This document shows, piece after piece, positions 12,094 through 21,712 of a DNA stretch of 64,000 nucleotides. Location: NCBI RefSeq assembly GCF_020085105.1, contig NC_058061.1:737501-801500 (forward strand). Direction: 5' to 3'. Below the pieces are notes generated by a model. That model was given only the letters and a program-made list of their open reading frames with translations, was not told where the DNA came from and made no database searches. Origin of the DNA: Siniperca chuatsi (taxonomy: Eukaryota; Chordata; Actinopteri; Centrarchiformes; Sinipercidae). Every line of letters begins with the position of its first letter. The first letter of the stretch is position 1. The position numbers and the translations under genes were made by a program.

Positions 12094-12640
12094 CGACAAA
12101 AATTATTACCAAATATTTTACCTGAACATTGATGTTGTGAAGGACTTTCTATTCACAAAATTGCCCTCACGTTGGTGATGGGTATGTGGGTCCAATCCAT
12201 GGACCTATGACCCCGGCTTTGGAACATGGCCAGGAAACACTACAAACCTATTCAGTAGTTCAGTGAGAGCAAGAACAGTCTTGTGAATATGCATGTTGGT
12301 TCCTGTGCCAAAAAAACCCCAGTAACACAATGCACAGTGTTCACTACTGTAACTGCACGGCTTTGTTCAGTGGCATTACCAACGTCTATCAATCGTCCGG
12401 AAAAGCAAACAGATCACTGCGGTCTCTAAACACTCTCCCTCCGAAGAGAACCTCGTACAGTTCTGGCACCTATAGGTCCACGGGATTTTGTAAGAATGGT
12501 GACGCCATTTCCAAAGGAGTTGATTAGTGAAAGGGCGGCGCTTTTTATAGCCGATTTTAATCCTAAACTCTGAACATAACCTCCTCTAGAGCAGGTAGAA
12601 TAAGTTACCATGGTGATCTAGCCAGGTCAAAAGAGAGCCA
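12094..12640 (-). pseudogene. PIF/Harbinger (HARBI1-like) transposase remnant, unit 1
   Basis: On the - strand an ATG at 12508 opens MASPFLQNPVDL. After a frame change it reads IGARTVRGSLRRESV, and in a further frame VFRDRSDLFAFPDD. This is the typical N-terminus of fish HARBI1-like proteins. Further downstream, about 12100-12250, degraded NRKSF and VFPGH pieces match the part around the VNRKSFHSINVQ motif of that family. At least two frameshifts, stops and internal deletions make it inactive. The duplicated block boundary at about 12094 falls inside this remnant. Confidence 0.7.
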
Positions 12641-13344
12641 CCTTCATGACACTGAAAACTCTGGCTTTAGACTCAACGTACCTCGCTAACCTATTAATCT
12701 CGCTTCGTTGTCCATTTCCATTCATCACATCACTTTCATATTTCCTCTTTATATTATTATTTTAGGGTGTTATATTTTAACTCTATTGTTATTACATAAC
12801 ATACATAAACATAATATTTAATTGTGCCTGTTTTAATATCATCATTTTAGTATTTTATATGCACTTCCATATATTTTGCACTTTTATCTGTTTTATATTC
12901 AGGACCCAAAGTTACAGTTACAATTATAGAAAACAATGATAGAAAACAGAACAAAGCAGCAAATCCTCACATTTGAAAGGTGGCATCTAGCAAATGTTTA
13001 GCATTTTTGATAAATAAGTGATTAACTGTCAAAATTGTTGTTTTTTTGTTGATACTTATCAATGAATGATCTGAGCTCCAAATTTTATACAAATGACCTC
13101 ACATGTAAGTGCATCAAAATAAATTAGAAACAATGTTTTATGTTGTTGTTAGAATGTAATAAAACACATTTCATCCAATCAAACGTCAGAGCTGCAGACT
13201 GCAGATCCCTCAGTGGACGTTAGCTAACGTGGTTCTCGGTGCCACCGTCTCGCCAGCTTCCAGCATCACAGATTATTTTTTATGCAACTCTCAGAGGGCT
13301 CAGCTAGAATCACCCATAGCCAGCTCCCGGGAAAGTACAAGGTG
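12641..13344. other. AT-rich non-coding stretch, unit 1
   Basis: No gene is seen. The stretch is duplicated at 25975-26587 with small indels, for example an extra ATAACATACATAAAC near 12798. It ends at the deletion junction at about 13268-13276, after which the sequence matches 29665 onward instead of 26588. Confidence 0.6.
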
Positions 13345-13490
13345 TGTTAAGATCAGATTATCATTTATTGATCCCCCAGAGGGGAAATTCGGCTGCTACA
13401 GCAGCACAGAGACAGATATAAGTACAGATAAATAAATAGATAAATATGGAAACTTCAAATAAAACAGATGCATTCTAAGTGTATAAAATA
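13345..13490 (-). mobile_element. Rex1-like LINE 3' tail remnant, unit 1
   Basis: TTATTGATCCCCCAGAGGGG followed by a CAGCAGCACAGAGACAG stretch is a diverged form of the Rex1-like LINE 3' end seen at 17165 and 33757. It lies in the same (- strand) orientation. Its copy in unit 2 is at 29737-29880, inside intron 2 of an MFAP4-like gene. Confidence 0.55.
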
Positions 13491-14298
13491 AAAACTAAGA
13501 ATAGAAGCAATTCAACTCAAAACTCAAACTTACAGGCTTCAGCAGTACACACACGGTACCCACAACTACTGAACACCAACTGTGTGATACCGGCTGCAGT
13601 GACAGCGGTGTCAGCAGGTTACAGCACACTTCAGAGTAATAAGGTACCGTCAGCTCTAACAGCGTACACCAGAAGATTATATCATCATATAATTATTCAC
13701 ACTGATTGAGTCTGAATTGTCCTGCGAGGGACGGGCCATGGAATTGGCCAAACACCAATATAAAACTATCACGCTCATTTACGCACTCTGCTGCTGCTGC
13801 GACTGCCTGTATCTGTACCAGGCCGGTGTTTCTATCAGAGATTTCACTGTGAGAAGTGCAGCGAGATCACTTCTGGTATGAATATAAATCAAACTGAACT
13901 GTCATGGTGACGTCTAGTCTCCTTTATCACGTGATGTCAGAATCAGACGACATGATATCAACCCGATATTGGTCCGAGCCGACACGAGGGGCGTCGGGGA
14001 GGAAATGAGCATCGAGCAGGACAGCTGCTTGATTTATCCCCTGTATGACGTGTGAATGTTTGCTGACACTGACCAATAGGAGCACAGAGCGCGGACTGAT
14101 GTTGGTGCTGTCAGGGCGAACAGTCAGTCCCTGACGCCTCCTCTCTCACGGGGCTGTGATTGGTTGGGGTTCAAAGGTTGTCACGGCAAGATTTTGTGAC
14201 TCTGCAGTGTGATCACCTAATCTGACTCAGGAAGAAATACCTTGTAGTCTGATTCCAGCACAAATGGGAACCTGCGTCCCAGAGAGGGGGATGTGTAC
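13491..14298. other. Former intron 2 of MFAP4-like copy A, no gene seen
   Basis: This matches 29881-30687, the greater part of intron 2 of the intact copy C. It contains no exon-like sequence. Reading through the exon 2 donor at 14298 stays open for 23 codons, to a stop just before 14229. Confidence 0.6.
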
Positions 14299-14654
14299 CT
14301 GGACAGCGGACTTTTCTCCAGCGGGGTAGATGGTGTACTCTCCGCTGGGTTGGCTCTTGTCTTGGAGATAGATGTCACTGCAGTCCACTGGGAGGACGGC
14401 CTGCTGGCAGCTGGTCAACAGTGGAGCCAGGAGGAGGACGACGACGGATACCAGCTGGAACAGAGGAGATTTGACTTTTTGAATCGTGTACACTGTTTTA
14501 ACCGTTTGGCCTCTAGTTTCATGGCTGTGGGCAAAGTCTGAGAGACAGAAAAGCTGGAGCTGACTGACAGTAATTATCTGTAACCATCTACGCTACTGAT
14601 ATCACAAACCTCTAAGCTGTTCTGTGAAATATCAGTTCACAAACTTACCTTCAT
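14299..14654 (-). pseudogene. mfap4: MFAP4-like copy A, 3'-truncated gene (coding exons 1-2 only)
   Basis: Coding exon 1 (14649-14654) supplies Met-Lys, with donor GTAAG. Coding exon 2 (14299-14454; acceptor TTCCAG, donor GTACAC) encodes 52 residues: a hydrophobic signal peptide ending near LLTSCQ, then [14 protein letters not shown] and [15 protein letters not shown]. This matches copies B, C and D and is free of stops. Exons 3-6, encoding almost the whole fibrinogen domain, are absent: the sequence that should follow was removed by a deletion whose junction lies near 13270. Promoter and 5'UTR exons (15539-15600, 14655-14702) are intact. If transcribed, read-through of exon 2 would give a secreted peptide of about 77 residues without a lectin-like domain. 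No separate function is assigned. Confidence 0.85.
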
Positions 14655-14702
14655 TGTCAGATTTCTGCTGAAACTGCTGATGGATAAAATCTGTCTGATG
14701 CT
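14655..14702 (-). other. 5'UTR part of exon carrying the start codon, copy A
   Basis: On the - strand TGTATTTTCAG at 14703-14713 is a good acceptor, followed by a 48-base leader that ends at the ATG. The 5' partner is the donor at 15538. The arrangement is identical to copy C (31049-31096). Confidence 0.6.
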
Positions 14703-15538
14703 CTGAAAATACAGCAAGAAGAAATGTAACAATTGTTCAGTAAACTCACACGAACGGATTATTATGTGAATGCAGAATAAGCACAGTTGAAATTTGGTGT
14801 CCAGGTTCACTCCCCACAAAAATACAGGAAGCTCAGCACAACAGAGGTGGAGTGACAGGAATAACTTCCCCCACAAAACTGCATTAGATACTAATCTTGA
14901 CAATTCTTCTATTAAATAGAATTTACTTGGGTTCAAGGTCTTTCTGTGATTTTAAATCATTATTTCGTGACTCTTGTCCAAAGATTTTAGAACATTAGAA
15001 TCACCTCTCAGTAATAGTAGTAATTACTAATATTATTATTAATAAGTAATAGTAATACAGTAATAGTCACTCCAGGATCAATCAGCACATATGCAACCAA
15101 TACTCATCAATATCTGTGAGTCTTTCACTAAAGACGGTCCAACTGGGCTGTGAGCCACTCTGAGCGATCTTCTCCAGCTGACCTTTTTAAAGTTACCAAA
15201 ACTGAATCACCTCTAATGTAATGTAGCCTGTTGGCAGGGCTACAAGTCAGAGTGGTAGTAAGAAGCACGAATATTGCCTTCCAGACTCAATTCAGGGGGA
15301 AAAAATATTATCACACACGATTATCAATAAGTTCATAAAACGGTCGCATTTTGTTTCGCAGTTGACATGCAATTTTTTTATTATTATAGCAATTTAATAC
15401 AATGAAACAAAATGTTCAAACTTTAGCTCAACGTTTTTCTAATTCAGCCATTTTGGGTTAAAAAAATCACCAAAGCCTCTGAGAGAATAATATTACACAC
15501 AGGTGAATTATCAGACATGCTTACCTGTGTGAACTCAC

Positions 15539-15600
15539 CTGAACTGAAGAGACTTTGTGGCTTCACCTTCAGAGGAAACGAACTGCTGCTTCTCTTTATA
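15539..15600 (-). promoter_or_regulatory. TATA box and non-coding first exon, copy A
   Basis: TATAAAG is read on the - strand at 15594-15600. About 30 bases downstream a short leader begins, which ends at donor CAG|GTGAGT (boundary 15539/15538). This is a standard core promoter plus non-coding exon for the truncated gene. The intact copy C has TATAAGG at the same place, so the dead copy keeps the more canonical box. Confidence 0.55.
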
Positions 15601-16125
15601 TCTACAGAAGGTGTCGTCACCCAGTCGCACCTCTTAGAAAAAACAATGATCGTGTCTGGGTATTTAATTTAATCCCAAACCTCCAGGGATTCCTGTTCTT
15701 CTCCAAACAGGAATAATTAATTTCTTTCAGAATATTAAACAGAGTTTATTTCTCTGCCAGTGGTCCTGTAGTACATGATGACTGTGAATTAAAGAAAACA
15801 TTTCAGAAGATTTCTAACTTGTACCTGTAAAACTACATCAGGTGACATTAGGACCCCAGACGTTGCCCCAGCAGTTTGGAAGCAGCAGCCTCCCTTTCAG
15901 CTCGCCGGCGACACACAAAGCAAAGTTCTCTGAGAAATATTTGGGTCTGGTTGGTAAACTACTGCAGCTGCTGAGCTAAACGCTTATATGCTCGCAGGTG
16001 GGAACATGTTAGCACTAGTTAGTCACAATACAGAGATCATTTACACGTAGATGCTGCATCCGGCTTGTGAGGTGCGTCTCTGCTGCCGCCATCTTGCAGC
16101 AGGTTCTGACCAGTTCACATAGAAA

Positions 16126-16210
16126 ATGCCAGATGTTTGTGCTGCTTTTGGATGTTCGAATGAAAGAAATTCCAAAACCAAGCAACAGGGAATCAAAAGA
16201 TATTTGACTG
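16126..16210 (+). pseudogene. Orphan THAP-domain first exon, unit 1
   Basis: ATG at 16126 opens MPDVCAAFGCSNERNSKTKQ and reads QGIKRYLTG up to a donor-like CTG|GTACGA at 16210. This is the start of a THAP zinc-finger domain: it shows the N-terminal MP..C....C pair (Cys5, Cys10) and the KTKQQGI segment common in fish THAP proteins. The later Cys/His ligands and the usual FHKFP motif are not found here or in the next 900 bases. No continuation is visible, so it is a relic of a THAP gene or of a P-element-type transposase. It lies divergently upstream of copy A. Confidence 0.7.
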
Positions 16211-16922
16211 GTACGATTGAGTTTTAACTCGATACAATAAATAATCCTTCTTTTAATATAATGTTATGTGACTGTCCTGATACTAAAACAAGCTAACTTA
16301 TGTTACTTCCTTTTAAGTGTTTACAGCTGTTTCATGGTGCTGACGTGATGTATGTGCCTGAAGAAAAGTAACTTAGCTAACAGTTACACTGCATCTAATA
16401 CACTCTATAAAAAGAGCAAAATATGAATATGAATTAAAAACAGAAGTGTGAAGCCTTCCAGAAATGTACTTGTCAGCCATTTTACAATACCGCAAGAAAA
16501 AAGAATATACTTAGAAACTGATTATGAAGGGTAAGTTCATCTCGAACATTATAGAAATATAAGTACCTGCAAAAGATAGTATTTAGGTGCGAAAAAACGC
16601 ATTGTTAACAGTCCATTTTATTTTATCCTGTGTCATTTGTAAGAAACCAAACTGCTGGAAAATTGAAAATTGATGATTGTAATTGTGCATCAGAATGAAG
16701 CTGCGTTCCAAATAGTACTTTTTCTTTTTACTTTTAGTACGTGCTGTATGCGTACAACTGGGACCCACTACTTCGTCACATTACGCCTTGAACTTTGACC
16801 CTCTGGCTCTTGTGGGTCAGAATAGCCAGAAAGCACGCTGGCTTGCGTACTGCAAAATGTGATCGGATGCAGTCGGACATCCTGGTATTTTTGGCAAACT
16901 GCATTTGACATACTACGTACTG
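16211..16922. other. Non-coding stretch after the THAP exon
   Basis: No feature is recognised. It is duplicated at 32732-33466. Confidence 0.5.
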
Positions 16923-17045
16923 GGACTCAGTGGGGCTAGCAGGCTAACAAGTTAACATATAACACTCAGTGGGGCTAGCAGGCTAACAAGAGCTAACATA
17001 TAACACTCAGTGGGGCTAGCAGGCTAACAAGAGCTAACTGTTCAA
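16923..17045. repeat. 41-bp tandem repeat, three copies
   Basis: Units begin at ACTCAGTGGGGCTAGCAGGC and carry TAACAAGAGCTAACATATAAC. There are three units here (the first is 39 bases) and four in the duplicate at 33468-33630, an obvious copy-number change since duplication. Confidence 0.9.
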
Positions 17046-17162
17046 CATCATGACATTCTGTAGGCGACGCCACACAATCCCACTATTCAGGTTTCTTTTT
17101 TTATTCAATGTGTTTCCAAAAGGATGATGAGTTGACACAAACACATGACCTTAATCATTCAC

Positions 17163-18735
17163 AATCAGAAATACTTTATTGATCCCCGAGGGGAAACTCT
17201 TTCATTACAGCAGCTCACTATCACATCAATACACACAGGAATTGAAGTACTAAGCAAATCAAAATATAATACACTATAATACAGTACAAGTGGATATAAG
17301 TATAAAAGCTAAAATAAGTGTAAGTACCAAAGTGGATTTAGAGGTTGATAAATATGTACAGTATAATAATACAATGTAATAATATAAGTAATAAGTAATA
17401 GTGCATGTACTGTCAAGTTAAGTGTAGCTTATTAAGATGATTATGAGACGGTGGATATTGCACAGCAGTATTAACACAGGATATTGCACAGTTATGTCAA
17501 GTATTGCAGAGATGTAATGACACTGTCCAAGATGGCATGTAGTTTGGCCAGCATCCTCCTCACTGACACCACCGCCAGAGAGTCCAGCTCCACCCCCACA
17601 ATGTCACCGGCCTTACGGATCAGTTTGTTGAGTCTGTTAGCGTCCACTACCCTCAGCCTGCTGCCCCAGCATGCAACAGCATACAGAATAGCACTGGCCA
17701 CCACAGACTCAGCATTGTCCAGCAGATGTTGAAGGACCTCCTTCAGAAAAAAGAGATGGCTCTGGCCCTTCCTGTACAGAGCCGGGGGTCACTGGTGCCT
17801 TGGCCCTACGTAGGTCTACAACCAGCTCCTTAGACTTTGTCGCATTGAGCTGCAGATGGTTCGTCTCACACCATGAGACAAAGTTCCCCACCACAGCCCT
17901 GTTCTCAGTCTCATCACCACCACTGATACATCCCACCACAGCAGAGTCATCAGAAAACTTCTGAAGGTGGCAGGACTCTGTGTGGTAGCTGAAGTCTGTG
18001 GTGTAGATGGTGAAGAGGAAGGGAGAGAGGACAGTCCCGAGGGGCCCCAGTGTTGCTGACCATGCTGTCCGACACACAGTGCTGCAGGCACACGTGCTGT
18101 GGTCTGCTAGTCAGGTAGTCAACAATCCAGGACATGAGGGGGGCATCCACCTGCATCACTGCCAGCTTCTCCCCCAGCAGGGCAGGCCGGATGGTGTTGA
18201 AAGCACTGGAGAAGTCAAAAAACATGATCCTCACCGTGCTTGCCGACTTGTCCAGGTGAGTCTAGATGCAGTTCAGCAGGAAGATGATGGCGTCCTCAAC
18301 TCCCAGCCAAGGCTGGTAGGCAAACTGAAGGGGGTCCAGGAGGGGTCTGTCCATGGGCCACAGCTGTTCCAGCACTAGTCTCTCCAGGGTCTTCATTACG
18401 TGGGAGGTCAGTGCCACTGGTCTGTAGTCCTTGGAGCCACTGGGACGCAGTGTCTTCGGCACAGGAACGAGGCAAGATGGCTTCCACAGAAAAGGGACCC
18501 TTTGAAGACTCAGGCTCAGGTTGAAGACATGGTGAAGGACTCCACATAGCTGGGGGTACAGGCTTTTAGCACCCCGTGGCAAATGCCAGCAGTCAGCCAC
18601 ACAGCAGAGGTTACAGGCGGGGGCTCATCAGTCTGGAGAGGACCGTTAGCCTGAGAGCCAATTGAGGACGGAATAGGACTCTCCCAGGAAGATGGAGGAG
18701 GGGGGAGTAGGACTCAACATCCTGTACAACATTCA
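17163..18735 (-). mobile_element. Rex1-like LINE fragment, - arm, unit 1
   Basis: The 3' end lies at 17163-17300 (TACTTTATTGATCCCCGAGG). The - strand then reads RT sequence upward to about 18735: KDYRPVALTSHVMKTLERLV, FFDFSSAFNTI (motif A), a damaged motif B, FSDDSAVVG (motif C position) and WCETNHLQLNATKSKELVVD. There is a deletion between APVTPGS and the LQHLLD region and several frameshifts. The endonuclease domain is missing. Assignment to the Rex1 clade of the CR1/L2 superfamily rests on recall of fish elements; a related L2 group is possible. Confidence 0.8.
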
Positions 18736-19744
18736 ATAGTGTTATTAATGTTGTACAGTCTGCAGCAGAGAGTGACTGACTGTCGGTTTTAAGACAAAAA
18801 GAAGAAAAATCAGAGACGGAGGATGCACAGCATCATTCAGACTTTCTGGGCAGACATGTTGTTTTTTAAAGCTCCGCAGAGCTGCAGAGGTGGTGATACT
18901 TGTGGGTTCAGACCTTAATGTAAGGTTTAAACAGTCAGTGGTTCAGAACAACCAGAGACACTTTCACTTTACACCATTTCATCCAGCGGCTGCTCAGTTT
19001 TCTCTGCTACTAACCTACAAAAAGTAATAAAAGAAGAGTTAACTGATGGAACAAATTTGCTTTGTGCTTTAAAGTTTATATTCAATTCACAATTGTCACA
19101 TACTGCAAAAAACAAAAAAACAAGTTGAGTGTTACAGAAGAACTGAGTCACTCTGAAGAGGAGCAGGAACTACTTCATGGGTTGGAACGAAAGTTAAACA
19201 CCGATAAGACCACAGTGCATATCAGTGTCAATAAAAGGCTTCAAAATAATATTCATCCATGTTGATTTTGGCAGGTTTGATGTGTGATTCTTATTTTTTC
19301 TCTCTCATCTTCCTGTTCGTCTCTTCTTCTTGTGCGAAGTGCAGCCCTGTGGCGTTGACGATGCCAACAGATTTCCCACACGTGCTTTATTGTAATAAAT
19401 GAAACTAAGAAATGTGTATTTAGTGATGCAGGAGCAGCACAGTGATCCTACACCCCACCCTTAGGCGCCCATAATTAATAAAATTTAAAATAATGAAGTA
19501 GCTTCACTTGCTGATTAATTTCACAGGGAAATGTGCAGCACTCCCCTCAGCCTGTGGCCTTCAAAAAAGCAAATGGTAAGGGTTTTATATTTTATAGTAG
19601 TCCTATGTCCATCTTTTAAAGTGAGCCTCACCAAGAACGCACCTTGCTAAGTGAATCAGGAACACAGTACAAAATCGACATGGCTGAAAAGCCATCTCTG
19701 TTGCTTGATGAACACCTCAATGACCTATCAACTAATACTATTTA
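18736..19744. other. Spacer between inverted LINE arms, unit 1
   Basis: This is a 1-kb non-coding spacer with no gene. Its right half (19203-19470) is the segment also found at 9284-9560 and 35757-36035. Confidence 0.6.
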
Positions 19745-19793
19745 TGAATTCTGGGAGTGCAGTGTTCTAGTTGGGTAATAAGATATTATGAAA
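19745..19793 (-). mobile_element. Short L2 LINE scrap
   Basis: GGGAGTGCAGTGTTCTAG and the following 25 bases match the L2 C-terminal fragment at 3580-3625, in the same orientation. It is directly abutted by the + arm of the Rex1-like LINE. The duplicate is at 36244-36290. Confidence 0.55.
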
Positions 19794-21060
19794 TCCTGCC
19801 ACCTTCAGAAGTTTTCTGATGACTCTGCTGTGGTGGGATGTATCAGCGGTGGTGATGAGACTGAGTACAGGGCTGTGGTGGGGAACTTTGTCTCATGGTG
19901 TGAGCTGAACCATCTGCAGCTCAATGTGACAATGTCGAAGGAGCTGGTTGTAGACCTACGAAGGGCCAAGGCACCAGTGACCCCGGTTTCCATCCAGTGG
20001 GTCAGTGTGGACATTGTAGAGGATTACAAGTACCTGGGAGTACACATGGACAATAAACTGGACTGGGCTAAGAACACTCAAGCTGTTTACAGGAAGAGCC
20101 GCCTCTATTTTCTGAGGAGGCTGAGGTCCTTCAACATCTGCCGGACAATGCTGAAGATGTTTTATGAGTCTGTGGTGGCCAGTGCTGGGGCAGCAGGTTG
20201 AGGGTAGCGGGATGTATCAGCGGTGGTGATGAGACTGAGAACAGGGCTGTGGTGGGGAACTTTGTCTCATGGTGTGAGCCGAACCATCTGCAGCTCAATG
20301 CGACAAAGTCTAAGGAGCTGGTTGTAGACCTACGTAGGGCCAAGGCACCAGTGACCCCCGGCTCTGTACAGGAAGGGCCAGAGCCATCTCTTTTTCTGAA
20401 GGAGGTCCTTCAACATCTGCTGGACAATGCTGAGGATGTTTTATGAGTCTGTGGTGGCCAGTGCTATTCTGTATGCTGTTGCATGCTGGGGCAGCAGGCG
20501 GAGGGTAGTGGACGCTAACAGACTCAACAAACTGATCTGTAAGGCCAGTGACATTGTGGGGGTGGAGCTGGACTCTCTGGCAGTGGTGTCAGAGAGGAGG
20601 ATGCTGGCCAAACTACACGCCATCTTGGACAGTGTCTCCCACCCACTCCATGACGTGCTGGTCAAACAAAGGAGCACCTTCAGCGTAAGACTCATCCCCC
20701 CACAATGCACCACAGAGCGCCACAGGAAGTCATTCCTGCCTGTGGCCACCAAACTCTTTAACTCCTCCCTCTAAGTGTCAGTCTGTATGACCCTAAGTCA
20801 TTAAACTGGACATTGATCATTAACATCTCTGCAATACTTAACATAACTGTGCAATATTCTGTGTTAATACTGCTGTGCAATATACTCTGTTTTCAGTTTA
20901 ATTTATTGATATTTATTCATACTTCTGTTACTGCTGTGCAATATCCACCGTCTCATTATAATATTAATAAACTAAACTTAACTTGACAGTTCATGCACTA
21001 TTACTTTACAGCCTACCGTATAATTATCATCAACCAATCAACTAATTTAGTCAACCCTCC
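19794..21060 (+). mobile_element. Rex1-like LINE fragment, + arm, unit 1, with internal inserted duplicate
   Basis: The + strand reads KFSDDSAVVGCISGGDE, then YKYLGVHMDNKLDWAKN, RLYFLRRLRSFNICRTM and FYESVVASA. After about 20205 it restarts at GCISGGDETENRAVVGNF and runs again through KSKELVVDL to the C-terminal ERRMLAKLHAILDSVSHP, RHRKSFLPVATKLFNSSL and stop at 20772-20774. The restarted piece carries the features of the - arm (ENR, PGSVQEGPEPSLF) rather than of this arm. In unit 2 the corresponding arm lacks it. The 3' UTR follows, without the terminal tail. Confidence 0.8.
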
Positions 21061-21273
21061 TGTGGGTCATATTAGAGGGTAAGAACAAAAGCCCGATGTG
21101 GTCTTATGTGTTCATGTCTACTTGTTGGTGCTGCAGTGTGATTTCCAACTGTACCTGTTGCTGTTTGAAATGACACCTGAGTGTTAGAACTGATTTCAGG
21201 TCCATCTTCCATCATAAGAAACTCACAGGAGACAAAGTGAAGACATCACATCAGCTTTCTGCTCAGCTTCTCA

Positions 21274-21279
21274 TTTATT
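21274..21279 (-). terminator. Poly(A) signal, MFAP4-like copy B
   Basis: AATAAA is read on the - strand, about 435 bases beyond the stop codon. The same signal in the same context (GACAATAAATGAGAAG) follows copies C (27852-27857) and D (37533-37538). Confidence 0.6.
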
Positions 21280-21712
21280 GTCACCGTGCAGCAGATAAAG
21301 ATTCAAGCCTCCACCAAACGTTGTGGTGAAACTAGTTAGTTTGACTTTAAAGCTGAGACTGTGTTTAGCTGCAGCCAGCGGACTGAAGGCAACATCTTAA
21401 CCAGCAGAGAATCATTTCTCTTTACAGCCACCAGCTGCTCACACACACAATCAAACTCTGACTTTTATTTCAGATGGAAATATTTACTTCGACCTTTTTA
21501 CTTTTACATGTTGACTGGCTTTTCTTCTTCTTTTATTTTTCTAAACATTTGCTTTTATTATTTAATGTGTTTTCTTTATCTTTTCCTCTTCTATAAATTA
21601 TCAATACTTTATCAGACTCCATATAAACATGTGAGATTATGTTCTAGATAAGCGAGAGAGAAAGAGAAACAAATCATCTGCCGATATTCTGCTGTACGTT
21701 GGTCCTGGAGAT

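Noticed and set aside
12330..12527. Small + strand open frame of 65 codons, repeated in unit 2
   Set aside because: It is antisense to a recognisable Harbinger transposase remnant. Its conservation is explained by the recent block duplication.
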